Shown: positions 1-5,871 of the stretch, piece after piece
Numbering within the stretch: position 1 is the stretch's first letter
Layout of the letters: the number at the start of each line of letters is the position of its first letter
Origin: Candidatus Pelagibacter sp.
GTDB taxonomy: Bacteria > Pseudomonadota > Alphaproteobacteria > Pelagibacterales > Pelagibacteraceae
DNA length: 12,725 bases
Assembly (NCBI GenBank): GCA_029941985.1
Contig: JAPYTV010000022.1
Span: 1-12,725, forward strand
Direction of reading: 5' to 3'
Notes under the pieces: model-generated
Databases searched by the model: none
Told to the model about the DNA's origin: nothing
The model's input: only the letters and a program-made list of their open reading frames with translations
Position numbers and translations under genes: made by a program

Positions 1-88
1 TTTGGTTAACAAGCAACTTTGTTACTAGTTCTGGCCCAATACCAGAAGGATCCCCCAATATAATTCCCACTACGGGCTTGTTATTCAT
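1..88 (-). CDS. pdxA: PdxA-family dehydrogenase, N-terminal fragment (cut by window edge)
   Basis: Reading leftwards from an ATG at 88-86 gives 29 residues beginning MNNKPVVGIILGDPSGIGPE and then running off the window. The GDPSGIGPE stretch at residues 12-20 is the N-terminal signature of the 4-hydroxythreonine-4-phosphate dehydrogenase family (NAD-dependent oxidative decarboxylation in pyridoxal phosphate synthesis). The GDP-S/A-GIGPE form, rather than E. coli PdxA's GEPAGIGPD, is also common in catabolic paralogues: PdxA2 enzymes for four-carbon acid sugars and the related TphB diol dehydrogenases. Because the neighbourhood is catabolic, a PdxA2-type role is possible, but 29 residues cannot separate the two. 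There is no clear Shine-Dalgarno sequence. It lies on the same strand as the abrB operon but 391 bp away, so it probably has its own promoter. Confidence 0.8.
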   Translation of the reverse strand, partial: MNNKPVVGIILGDPSGIGPELVTKLLVNQ

Positions 89-479
89 TATAAAACATCC
101 ATTTCTATTTTTTTAATTCTAAAATATTATTATATACTTTTGCTTATTATTGAAAGTCTATTGTATTTTTTAATTTAAATACATTGCTTTTAATCTACGT
201 TTTTTTGCCATTGAACTAATTTAACTTTTAAACGTTAAAGATAAAGATTCTGTATCTCTCAATTCAATTAAATCTCTCTTCATTACATCATAAACATATT
301 TTTTTTTCTGATCTGCTTGTTTAGTTTTGATTGTTTATATTCTTATTATACCATATTTCACACTTACAACCGATACGCCTCAAACGCGCACTTAATAGGG
401 ATATCCTATCTGATACACCTAATAAAAGGAGTATTGCTTTGGTTGGTACAAAAATTTTTGTTCATGGAATTTTCGGGGG
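89..479. other. Long gene-poor gap with a GC-richer, palindrome-bearing segment
   Basis: No convincing gene lies in these 391 bases, which is long for DNA otherwise packed end to end. About 89-359 is very AT-rich. About 360-480 is near 39% GC by hand count and carries two palindromes: a 14-bp perfect one, ACAAAAATTTTTGT, at 448-461, and ATAGG-GATAT-CCTAT at 395-409. On the minus strand a -10-like TATAAT (348-353) could start a transcript towards the PdxA gene. Two open stretches without a good start were seen: 331-483 on the plus strand and 221-334 on the minus strand. Neither resembles a known family. The segment could be a regulatory leader, an unrecognised small RNA or a decayed gene. Confidence 0.5.
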
Positions 480-1535
480 TTAATCTCTTTTAATAATTTT
501 TAAAATGAAAGGAATAGAAAATATAATAAAAAATATTCTTAAAAAATGATGGTAAGTTACGAATAGTGGGTCAATATTGTATGCAACGCTAATAACAACC
601 ATCTCATGTAATCCTCCTGGAGCAAAACTTAAAAATGCTGCCATAAAATCAAAGCCTAAAAAAACATTTAATAAATATGCAAAAAAAGCGGCTATAGCTA
701 ATAATATTACTGATATTATTGCCCCATGAAAGGAATAAAATAAAATTTCCTTTGGAGCCAATCCACTTAATCTACAACCAATAGCAGAACCTAAGAAAAC
801 AAAAGCAACATTAATAAATACATCTGGAAATTTTGCAGTTGTGAATTCAAAAGTATAGAAAAATCCGGCGACAATCATCGCGGCTAATATAGGGGCTGAA
901 GGAATTTTAAATTTTTCTAAAATTTTAGTACCTATCAAAGAAACAACAATTAAGAAAATTAATTCACAAAAATATCTCAAATCAAAAGTTGGTGTATTAC
1001 CAAAGGAATCGATTTCTTGATATCCGATTTGGGTTACAAAAATAAAAGGTAAAAAGAGAACTATAAACAAAACTCTTGTAGCTTGTGGAATTATTACTTG
1101 ACCACTTTCTTTTTCAGTTTTTGCTATATCGTTAATTGCTCCTGCAATAACCACAAAAGCACCTGGTAGTGCAGCTAAAGTCGAAATAAGCTTATTAAAT
1201 TTACAAATTTTATTAAAGTATAAAGCAACAACTATAGTTCCTACTATCGTGCAAATAATCATTGCTATGGACGAGTATATCCATAGATGAACTTTATATA
1301 ATAAAGTTATATTAAATGAACCCGCTAAAATAACTCCAATAATTAATAGTACAGGTAAAAAAATCTTTTTATCAAAGGTAATTTTATAACTGCTAAATGA
1401 GACTAACAGATTTAGAAGTAATGCACCTAATAGCCAAGGAAGTGGCAATTTTATTAATGACCCAATATAACCACCAATTATTCCAATAATTATACTTTTG
1501 TAGCTTTTTTTTAATGCTAAGTAATAAGCTTTCAT
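480..1535 (-). CDS. AbrB-family integral membrane protein, probable transporter
   Basis: About 351 residues, mostly hydrophobic, with roughly ten predicted membrane segments in two similar halves. The halves show matching signatures: LPLPWLLGALL (residues 30-40) against IPSAPILAAM (211-220), and LPGAFVVI (123-130) against FAPGGLHEMVVI (305-316). This internal duplication and the PGGLxEM motif are typical of the AbrB family (Pfam PF05145, once misnamed ammonia monooxygenase), inner-membrane proteins assumed to be transporters. Length is normal. I chose the ATG at 1535-1533; a TTG two codons upstream (1541) would overlap the preceding stop. It is the last gene of the IclR / lyase / AbrB operon, 2 bp after the lyase stop. 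From context it may import or export a carboxylate handled by the cluster; the substrate is unknown. Confidence 0.87.
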   Translation of the reverse strand: MKAYYLALKKSYKSIIIGIIGGYIGSLIKLPLPWLLGALLLNLLVSFSSYKITFDKKIFLPVLLIIGVILAGSFNITLLYKVHLWIYSSIAMIICTIVGTIVVALYFNKICKFNKLISTLAALPGAFVVIAGAINDIAKTEKESGQVIIPQATRVLFIVLFLPFIFVTQIGYQEIDSFGNTPTFDLRYFCELIFLIVVSLIGTKILEKFKIPSAPILAAMIVAGFFYTFEFTTAKFPDVFINVAFVFLGSAIGCRLSGLAPKEILFYSFHGAIISVILLAIAAFFAYLLNVFLGFDFMAAFLSFAPGGLHEMVVISVAYNIDPLFVTYHHFLRIFFIIFSIPFILKIIKRD

Positions 1536-1537
1536 CT

Positions 1538-2386
1538 TCAATTTTTTTCTATCTTTAGATACTTTTTAAAATTTAATAAAGACAATGTATCTGCAGCTTT
1601 ATTCTTAAACTTTGGAATTTTATTATTTTTTATCAAATCAAGAGTACTGTTAGTTGAGTCTATGTATGCATTCAATATTTGTTGTGAAAATAAAGCAAAT
1701 TTAAAACCACTTTTTTTTACATCTATCATATTAAATGAGATATTTTGAGTAATATTGAGCATTAATGGAACTTTTTTGGTTATTTTTCCTAATTCAAATA
1801 AATCTTTTTTGTTTTGAATACCTGTCACAAAAATACCGTCTGCTCCTAGATTTATATATTTTTTTATCCTTAATTTTGTTTCTTTTAAACCTTCAACAGG
1901 TAAAGCGTCAGTTCTAGTAAAAATATTTATTATTTTTTTATTTTTTTCTTTTGAAGCATCGATTGCAGTTTTAAATCGTTTAATAGATTCTTTTAAATCT
2001 AGAAGTTTTACATGGTCAGTGAGAGCACATTTTTTTGGGAATTTTTGATCTTCAATTATTAATGCTGATGCTCCTGCGTTAGCTAAGTCTTTTACAGTTC
2101 TATAAACATTTACCATTCCACCAAAACCTGTATCAGCATCTACAACAACAGGTAATTTAGTTTGGTTACATATTATACGAGTTGAGTTAACTAATTCTGA
2201 AAGCGTTATTAAGCTAGCGTCAGGATAACCAATGCTTGAAGAAGATAATGCAAAACCACCAATAAAAGAAATTTTAAAACCTTTTTTTTCAATTAATTTA
2301 GCTGTCAGTGGGTCATGACATGTTGGCAGATTATAAAACTTTTTATCTTTAGAATATTTTTTAAATATTTGTAATTTTTCGTTCAT
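1538..2386 (-). CDS. Isocitrate lyase/PEP mutase-family enzyme (PrpB or dimethylmalate lyase-like)
   Basis: A 282-residue TIM-barrel protein of the ICL/PEPM superfamily. Visible motifs are the metal-binding DADTGFGG (residues 83-90), EDQKFPKKC (112-120) and RTDA (158-161). Cys120 matches the catalytic cysteine of the flexible loop found in 2-methylisocitrate lyase, 2,3-dimethylmalate lyase and isocitrate lyase; PEP mutases have Asn-Ser there. It is therefore probably a C-C lyase acting on a 2-hydroxy di- or tricarboxylate to give pyruvate or glyoxylate plus a smaller acid. An oddity is PKKCA where PKRCGH or PKKCGH is usual, so the Gly-His after the cysteine is replaced by Ala-Leu. Length matches PrpB-type enzymes. 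Its ATG overlaps the iclR stop (ATGA), implying translational coupling. The exact substrate is not determinable. Confidence 0.9.
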   Translation of the reverse strand: MNEKLQIFKKYSKDKKFYNLPTCHDPLTAKLIEKKGFKISFIGGFALSSSSIGYPDASLITLSELVNSTRIICNQTKLPVVVDADTGFGGMVNVYRTVKDLANAGASALIIEDQKFPKKCALTDHVKLLDLKESIKRFKTAIDASKEKNKKIINIFTRTDALPVEGLKETKLRIKKYINLGADGIFVTGIQNKKDLFELGKITKKVPLMLNITQNISFNMIDVKKSGFKFALFSQQILNAYIDSTNSTLDLIKNNKIPKFKNKAADTLSLLNFKKYLKIEKN

Positions 2387-3060
2387 TCAGATAATAGCCG
2401 TTCGAGTATAATTCGTTTACTTTTGAGTATTTGAACATATTTGGGCAATGTTTTACTATTAAAAAACTGTTTCCATCCAGATACACTCAAAGCACCTTTA
2501 AATAATTTTTTATTATCAAAAATAGGTATTGCGAGACTTGCTATATTATCTAGTCGTTCTCCAATTGTGAAAATATAGCCATTTTTTTTTATTTTATTTA
2601 ACAGATTCTGTTTATTTTCTGAAAACGCCAATAAAATTTTTCCTGTGGCACTTACTAGAGGAAAAGTTGTGCCTTCAATGATATAGTGATTTAATTCAGA
2701 TTTAGAATTTATTCGATACAAACAGACTTTTTTATTTCTAGATTTTACCCAAAAACCTGATGACTGACCTGTTAAAGTGCAAATTTCATTTAAAATATAT
2801 TTTATTTCTTCACCAATTTTAAAATTTGAATTGTATATTGATCCTATTTTCCAAGTTCCGGGACCAAGACTGTAACTTCCATTGATTTCATTTTTAACTA
2901 AAAAATTATGTTTAATTAATGAATCACATATCCTTAAAATTGTAGACTTGTTCAGCGATGTGATGTGAGATAGTTCCTTAAGTCTCACACTTTTATTTGT
3001 TTCATCAAATGAGTTTAGAATGTGAAACGCTTTATCTATAACTTTAATTGTATTTGTCAT
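2383..3060 (-). CDS. IclR-family transcriptional regulator
   Basis: 225 residues. An N-terminal winged helix-turn-helix (about 7-66; recognition-helix area SLNKSTILRICDSL, then the wing ending GSYSLGPGTW) is followed by the IclR effector domain (about 80-225) with the characteristic FPLVSATGKILLAF (133-146) and GERLDNIASLAIPIFD (167-182). It is slightly shorter than the usual 240-260 residues. IclR proteins bind a small carboxylic acid and act on short palindromes at promoters of catabolic operons. It is the first gene of its operon and stands beside a tandem palindrome at 3065-3099. The same element recurs at 11533-11567 and, more weakly, at 5701-5715, so it probably controls the whole cluster and itself. 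The start is ATG at 3060; no Shine-Dalgarno sequence is visible. Confidence 0.93.
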   Translation of the reverse strand: MTNTIKVIDKAFHILNSFDETNKSVRLKELSHITSLNKSTILRICDSLIKHNFLVKNEINGSYSLGPGTWKIGSIYNSNFKIGEEIKYILNEICTLTGQSSGFWVKSRNKKVCLYRINSKSELNHYIIEGTTFPLVSATGKILLAFSENKQNLLNKIKKNGYIFTIGERLDNIASLAIPIFDNKKLFKGALSVSGWKQFFNSKTLPKYVQILKSKRIILERLLSE

Positions 3061-3064
3061 TGCG

Positions 3065-3099
3065 TTTTATAATATGAAACATCATTTTATAATATAAAA
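3065..3099. promoter_or_regulatory. Tandem palindromic operator, probable IclR-protein binding site
   Basis: Two 15-bp elements, TTTTATAATATGAAA (3065-3079, centre 3072) and TTTTATAATATAAAA (3085-3099, centre 3092), lie 20 bp apart centre to centre between the divergent iclR and MmgE/PrpD genes. Each is an odd-length palindrome around a central A. The same arrangement recurs at 11533-11567, with similar flanks (CG before the first copy; ATCA here and AACA there between copies). Two helical turns between copies places two dimers on one face of the DNA, as known for several IclR-type operators. Autoregulation and control of the divergent gene follow by inference. Confidence 0.7.
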
Positions 3100-3122
3100 T
3101 TTGTTGACTTTCTATAAAATTT

Positions 3123-4586
3123 TTGCACAACTACACTTTTAAAATTTACAGAGAAAATGAAGTGGGAAAAGCTTACACACCAAATATAAAGTCTGATAAA
3201 GGAAAAAATTTAACAAAATACGTAGCCGCATTTGTAAAAAAAAATAAATATTCAAGTATTCCAAAAAATGTAGTTGAGCTGGCAAAAAAACATATATTAG
3301 ATGGTTTTGGCTTGGCGTTATCAGGATCAGTTGCCAGAACTGGTGAATACTTGTTTAAACACATAAAACAAAATTCAGCAAAAGGTAGAGCTACTGTTAT
3401 TGGTTCTAAAATGAAAGTTACTTCTAGATTTGCGGCTTTAGCAAATGGAACTGGGATACATTCTGATGATTACGATGATACGCAACTAGCTGTACTAAAA
3501 GATAGAGTTTATGGATTATTAACTCATCCAACAGCCCCATGCTTACCAAGTGCATACGCTGAAGGAGAATTAAAAAAAATTAGTGGTAAAGAATTTTTGA
3601 ATGCATTTTTAGTTGGAGTTGATGTGGAATGTAAAGTTTCTGAAGCAATGTCACCTAGACATTATCAACATGGATTTCATTCAACATCAACATGTGGAAC
3701 TCTAGCAGCTGCTGCAGCAGCTGCTAAAATTAGAGGGTATAATGTTTCACAAATACAACAATCTTTAGCAATAGCTGCAACATTAAGTGCAGGATTAAGA
3801 GAAAATTTTGGAACAATGACTAAACCTTTACATGCTGGAAGAGCAGCAGAAAGTGGTGTGGTTGCATGTGATCTAGTTGGACTTGGCTGGACCGCAACTG
3901 ACAAAATACTGGAATCACCGAGAGGTTTTTTTCAAGCTCACGGAGGTGGTTACAATTTAAGCTCTATTAAAGGACAACTTGGAAGACCTTGGACCTTTTC
4001 TAAACCTGGAATTTCAATTAAACCACACCCTTGTGGTTCCTTAACTCATCCAGGTATGACTAAAATGTTAGAATTAATTCACAAACATAACATAAAACCT
4101 CAAGATGTTTTGAAAGTTGATGTTGGAACTAATCATAATATGCAAAACGCATTAATTCATCATAGACCAACTAATGAATTTCAAGCAAAATTTAGTATGG
4201 AATATTCAATGGCAATTTTGCTGGTTCAGAGAAGGGCTTATATTCCAGAATATCAAGACAAAAGAATAAACAAGCCCGATGTTCAAAATATGCTTAGAAA
4301 AATAAACTTTTATAAAAACAAAGTTGCTGAAAAAGCTGGCTATGACAAGATGACAACAATAATAGATATTTACTTAAAAAATGGAAAAAAAATATCTGGA
4401 AGAGGTGATTTTGGTAAAGGAAGTCCAATGATACCTATGTCTTATGATGAAGTAGCAGATAAATTTTTAGGCTGCTGTGAATTTGCAAAATGGCCAATGA
4501 AAAAGGCTAAAGCAATTATTGAGTCTGTTAAAAATTTAGAAAAAATTAGAGATATTTCAAAATTAAGTAAACTTTTATCTAAATAA
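3123..4586 (+). CDS. MmgE/PrpD-family protein (dehydratase, decarboxylase or epimerase)
   Basis: 487 residues from the TTG at 3123. The family signatures are all present: HSDDYDDT (113-120), HPTAPCLPSA (135-144), GFHSTSTCGT (184-193), MTKPLHAGRAAESG (232-245), KPHPCGSLTHPG (300-311) and EFQAKFSMEYS (352-362). These match the conserved Asp/His/Lys/His active-site positions of 2-methylcitrate dehydratase and cis-aconitate decarboxylase, so it should act on a polycarboxylate in the cytosol. The family domain begins only near residue 29, so the N-terminus is extended. No ATG lies upstream of the domain; GTG at 3162, with AGAGAA six bases before it, is an alternative start. It is transcribed divergently from iclR behind the 3065-3099 operator and ends 33 bp from the convergent dehydrogenase gene. 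Reaction and substrate are unresolved. Confidence 0.88.
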   Translation: MHNYTFKIYRENEVGKAYTPNIKSDKGKNLTKYVAAFVKKNKYSSIPKNVVELAKKHILDGFGLALSGSVARTGEYLFKHIKQNSAKGRATVIGSKMKVTSRFAALANGTGIHSDDYDDTQLAVLKDRVYGLLTHPTAPCLPSAYAEGELKKISGKEFLNAFLVGVDVECKVSEAMSPRHYQHGFHSTSTCGTLAAAAAAAKIRGYNVSQIQQSLAIAATLSAGLRENFGTMTKPLHAGRAAESGVVACDLVGLGWTATDKILESPRGFFQAHGGGYNLSSIKGQLGRPWTFSKPGISIKPHPCGSLTHPGMTKMLELIHKHNIKPQDVLKVDVGTNHNMQNALIHHRPTNEFQAKFSMEYSMAILLVQRRAYIPEYQDKRINKPDVQNMLRKINFYKNKVAEKAGYDKMTTIIDIYLKNGKKISGRGDFGKGSPMIPMSYDEVADKFLGCCEFAKWPMKKAKAIIESVKNLEKIRDISKLSKLLSK

Positions 4587-4619
4587 ATCCAAAAACATCT
4601 GATTTACCACTGCAAAATT

Positions 4620-5675
4620 TTAAAAAGGGCTTTTAACATTATATTTCTTTGATAACTTTTCCAATTCAATAACGGTAGCTTTTGATAAAGCTATTCCTAT
4701 TCTATCATTTTTTATATTACTTAAATATTCTGGTTCACCAGGATGAAGAATTTTTTGAAAACCTTTGGCTTTTTTAAGTTTTTTTACTTGTTTAATTCCA
4801 TATTCAATTTTGTTTATAAAACTTTTATGTGATTGAAAAAGATTAGTTCTTAAACAAATCATTAAATGACCAACGTTGGATGGACCTGAAAAATCATTTA
4901 TTGCATTTTTCACTTTACCGCTATGATTTGCTCCTGTAAAAATTCCAGCTACAATATCCATCATCCAAGACAATCCAGCACCTTTCATGCCACCAAATGG
5001 CAACATAATTCCCTCAAAAGCTTTTATCCCATCATTAGTTGGCTTTCCAAATTTATCCAAAGCATGTCCGTATGGAATCTTAATACCACTTTGGGCTGCA
5101 AACTTTAATTTTCCTCTCGCAATAGATGATGAGGCCATATCAAGAATAAAAGGTTTTTTTTTATTTTTTGTAGGACAACCAAAAGCGAAAGGGTTTGTTC
5201 CAAAAAATGGGGCCATTGCTCCATGAGGAGGTAAAGCTTTAGAGGCATTTGTGAAAACCCATGAGATACAATTATTTAGTGCGGCAAATTCTAAATAATT
5301 AGCAGCCATTCCAAAATGATTACTTTTACTAATTGCGACTAAACCCATGCCATTTTTTTTTGCTAAAGATACACATTTTTTAATGCCTTCGTTTGCAGCT
5401 ATGAAACCAAGGCCATTATCGCCAGTTAAATGAAAGATATTCTTTGCTACTCTTTTAAATTTAATTTTAGGATTAAAATTAGCAGCCTTTTTTTCAATTC
5501 TTTTTATATATACAGGGAGCCTTACAATGCCATGAGACCAAACCCCTCTCTCATCTGCTCTGATTAAAAGTTTTGCAACAGTTTTTGAATTTAAATTACT
5601 TAAGTCCTTTTTTTTGAGAATATTTGTTACAAATGAAATTAATTCATCTTTTTTATATTTTTTTTTTGCATTCAT
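4620..5675 (-). CDS. Ldh2-family NAD(P)-dependent 2-hydroxyacid dehydrogenase
   Basis: 351 residues, the usual length for the malate/L-lactate dehydrogenase 2 family (PF02615), which is unrelated to classical Rossmann LDH/MDH. Motifs include ADERGVWSHGIVRLP (40-54), SNHFG with the catalytic His (118-122), FFGTNPFAFGCP (157-168), DMASSSIARGK (179-189) and the Gly-rich PFGGMKGAGLSWMMD (226-240). Family members oxidise or reduce malate, lactate, ureidoglycolate, 2,3-diketogulonate or (R)-sulfolactate with NAD(P). Here it probably interconverts a hydroxyacid and a ketoacid within the cluster's pathway. It is transcribed singly, divergent from the prpF transcript, with TATAAT at 5692-5687 putting the transcript start only about five bases before the ATG (nearly leaderless). 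The sulfolactate option is worth noting because TauD and TSUP genes are nearby, but that is inference. Confidence 0.9.
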   Translation of the reverse strand: MNAKKKYKKDELISFVTNILKKKDLSNLNSKTVAKLLIRADERGVWSHGIVRLPVYIKRIEKKAANFNPKIKFKRVAKNIFHLTGDNGLGFIAANEGIKKCVSLAKKNGMGLVAISKSNHFGMAANYLEFAALNNCISWVFTNASKALPPHGAMAPFFGTNPFAFGCPTKNKKKPFILDMASSSIARGKLKFAAQSGIKIPYGHALDKFGKPTNDGIKAFEGIMLPFGGMKGAGLSWMMDIVAGIFTGANHSGKVKNAINDFSGPSNVGHLMICLRTNLFQSHKSFINKIEYGIKQVKKLKKAKGFQKILHPGEPEYLSNIKNDRIGIALSKATVIELEKLSKKYNVKSPF

Positions 5676-5694
5676 TGTATCTGGCTATTATAAC
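5666..5694 (+). promoter_or_regulatory. Predicted promoter of the mini-gene / prpF transcript
   Basis: TTGCAT (5666-5671), a 17-bp spacer and TATAAC (5689-5694) form a reasonable sigma-70 type promoter, with a start expected near 5701. The -35 lies inside the first codons of the opposing dehydrogenase gene. The palindrome at 5701-5715 would sit at +1 to +15, the position expected for a repressor site. Confidence 0.4.
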
Positions 5695-5715
5695 GTGATA
5701 TTTTACAATATTAAA
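5687..5715 (-). promoter_or_regulatory. Predicted promoter of the Ldh2-family dehydrogenase gene
   Basis: On the minus strand a perfect TATAAT (5692-5687) has TTTAAT as a possible -35 (5715-5710) with a 17-bp spacer. The predicted start near 5680 is about five bases upstream of the ATG, so the mRNA would be nearly leaderless, matching the lack of a Shine-Dalgarno sequence. The -35 overlaps the palindrome at 5701-5715, and the -10 overlaps that of the opposing promoter, so the two directions should compete. Confidence 0.45.
5701..5715. promoter_or_regulatory. Possible third copy of the IclR-type operator
   Basis: TTTTACAATATTAAA matches the TTTYATAATATRAAA consensus at 13 of 15 positions. Its centre (5708) is about seven bases downstream of the predicted prpF-side transcript start, comparable with the site at the prpD promoter. 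No good second copy is found 20 bp on either side (8 and 9 of 15 matches), so this is weaker than the two tandem sites; chance is a real possibility in such AT-rich DNA. Confidence 0.4.
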
Positions 5716-5742
5716 AATAGTATTAGTAATAAAAAAGTTTTA

Positions 5743-5868
5743 ATGAAGATACATAAAGAAACAGGTGATATTATTGAAGTTCAACTTAATGTAAGACTAG
5801 ATGTTCATGAAGAAGTAACTTTTTGGAAAAATGGTGGAATATTACCAGCCGCTTATAAGGAAGCATAA
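5743..5868 (+). CDS. 41-residue protein resembling the extreme C-terminus of aconitase/AcnD
   Basis: An ATG at 5743 opens 41 codons ending TAA at 5868, three bases before prpF. The peptide (begins MKIHKETGD; then VRLDVHEEV at 17-25 and KNGGILP at 29-35) closely resembles, from memory of the family, the last 40 or so residues of AcnA/AcnD aconitases, which read like VxCRLDTxxEVxxYxxGGILxxV. The rest of an aconitase (Fe-S domains, swivel domain) is absent; only 67 bp separate its ATG from the opposing gene. AcnD normally sits directly upstream of its accessory protein PrpF, so this looks like the scar of a deleted acnD whose tail stayed as a small ORF. It may survive because the prpF ribosome-binding site (AAGGAAG, 5857-5863) lies in its last codons, or as a functional small protein. 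Confidence 0.6.
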   Translation: MKIHKETGDIIEVQLNVRLDVHEEVTFWKNGGILPAAYKEA

Positions 5869-5871
5869 AAA

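Noticed and set aside
221..334. Minus-strand open stretch of 37 codons ending TAA at 221, with a plausible-looking peptide.
   Set aside because: The only Met is internal and gives just 20 residues, there is no ribosome-binding site and I recognise no family. It could be gene debris, but cannot be supported as a gene.
331..483. Plus-strand open stretch ending in a TAA at 481-483 that overlaps the abrB stop codon.
   Set aside because: It lacks an ATG, its beginning is AT-rich low-complexity sequence, and no family resemblance is seen.
3173..3364. Minus-strand ORF of 63 codons inside the MmgE/PrpD gene; similar shadows at 3677-3904, 8006-8293, 10370-10582, 10685-10867 and 11949-12245.
   Set aside because: Each lies wholly within a well-supported gene on the other strand and has no family motifs.
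4587..4619. Possible bidirectional terminator between the convergent MmgE/PrpD and dehydrogenase genes.
   Set aside because: The only inverted repeat (AAAAGGGCTTTT at 4622-4633) would leave almost no loop and lies within the dehydrogenase coding sequence; no convincing stem plus U-run.
4923..5226. Two overlapping plus-strand ORFs (61 and 79 codons) inside the Ldh2-family dehydrogenase gene.
   Set aside because: They are antisense shadows of a gene with clear catalytic motifs.
5614..5742. Upstream extension of the mini-gene to an ATG at 5614, which would give 84 residues.
   Set aside because: The added residues are encoded antisense to the start of the dehydrogenase gene and across the promoter and possible operator; the aconitase-like sequence begins exactly at the ATG at 5743.
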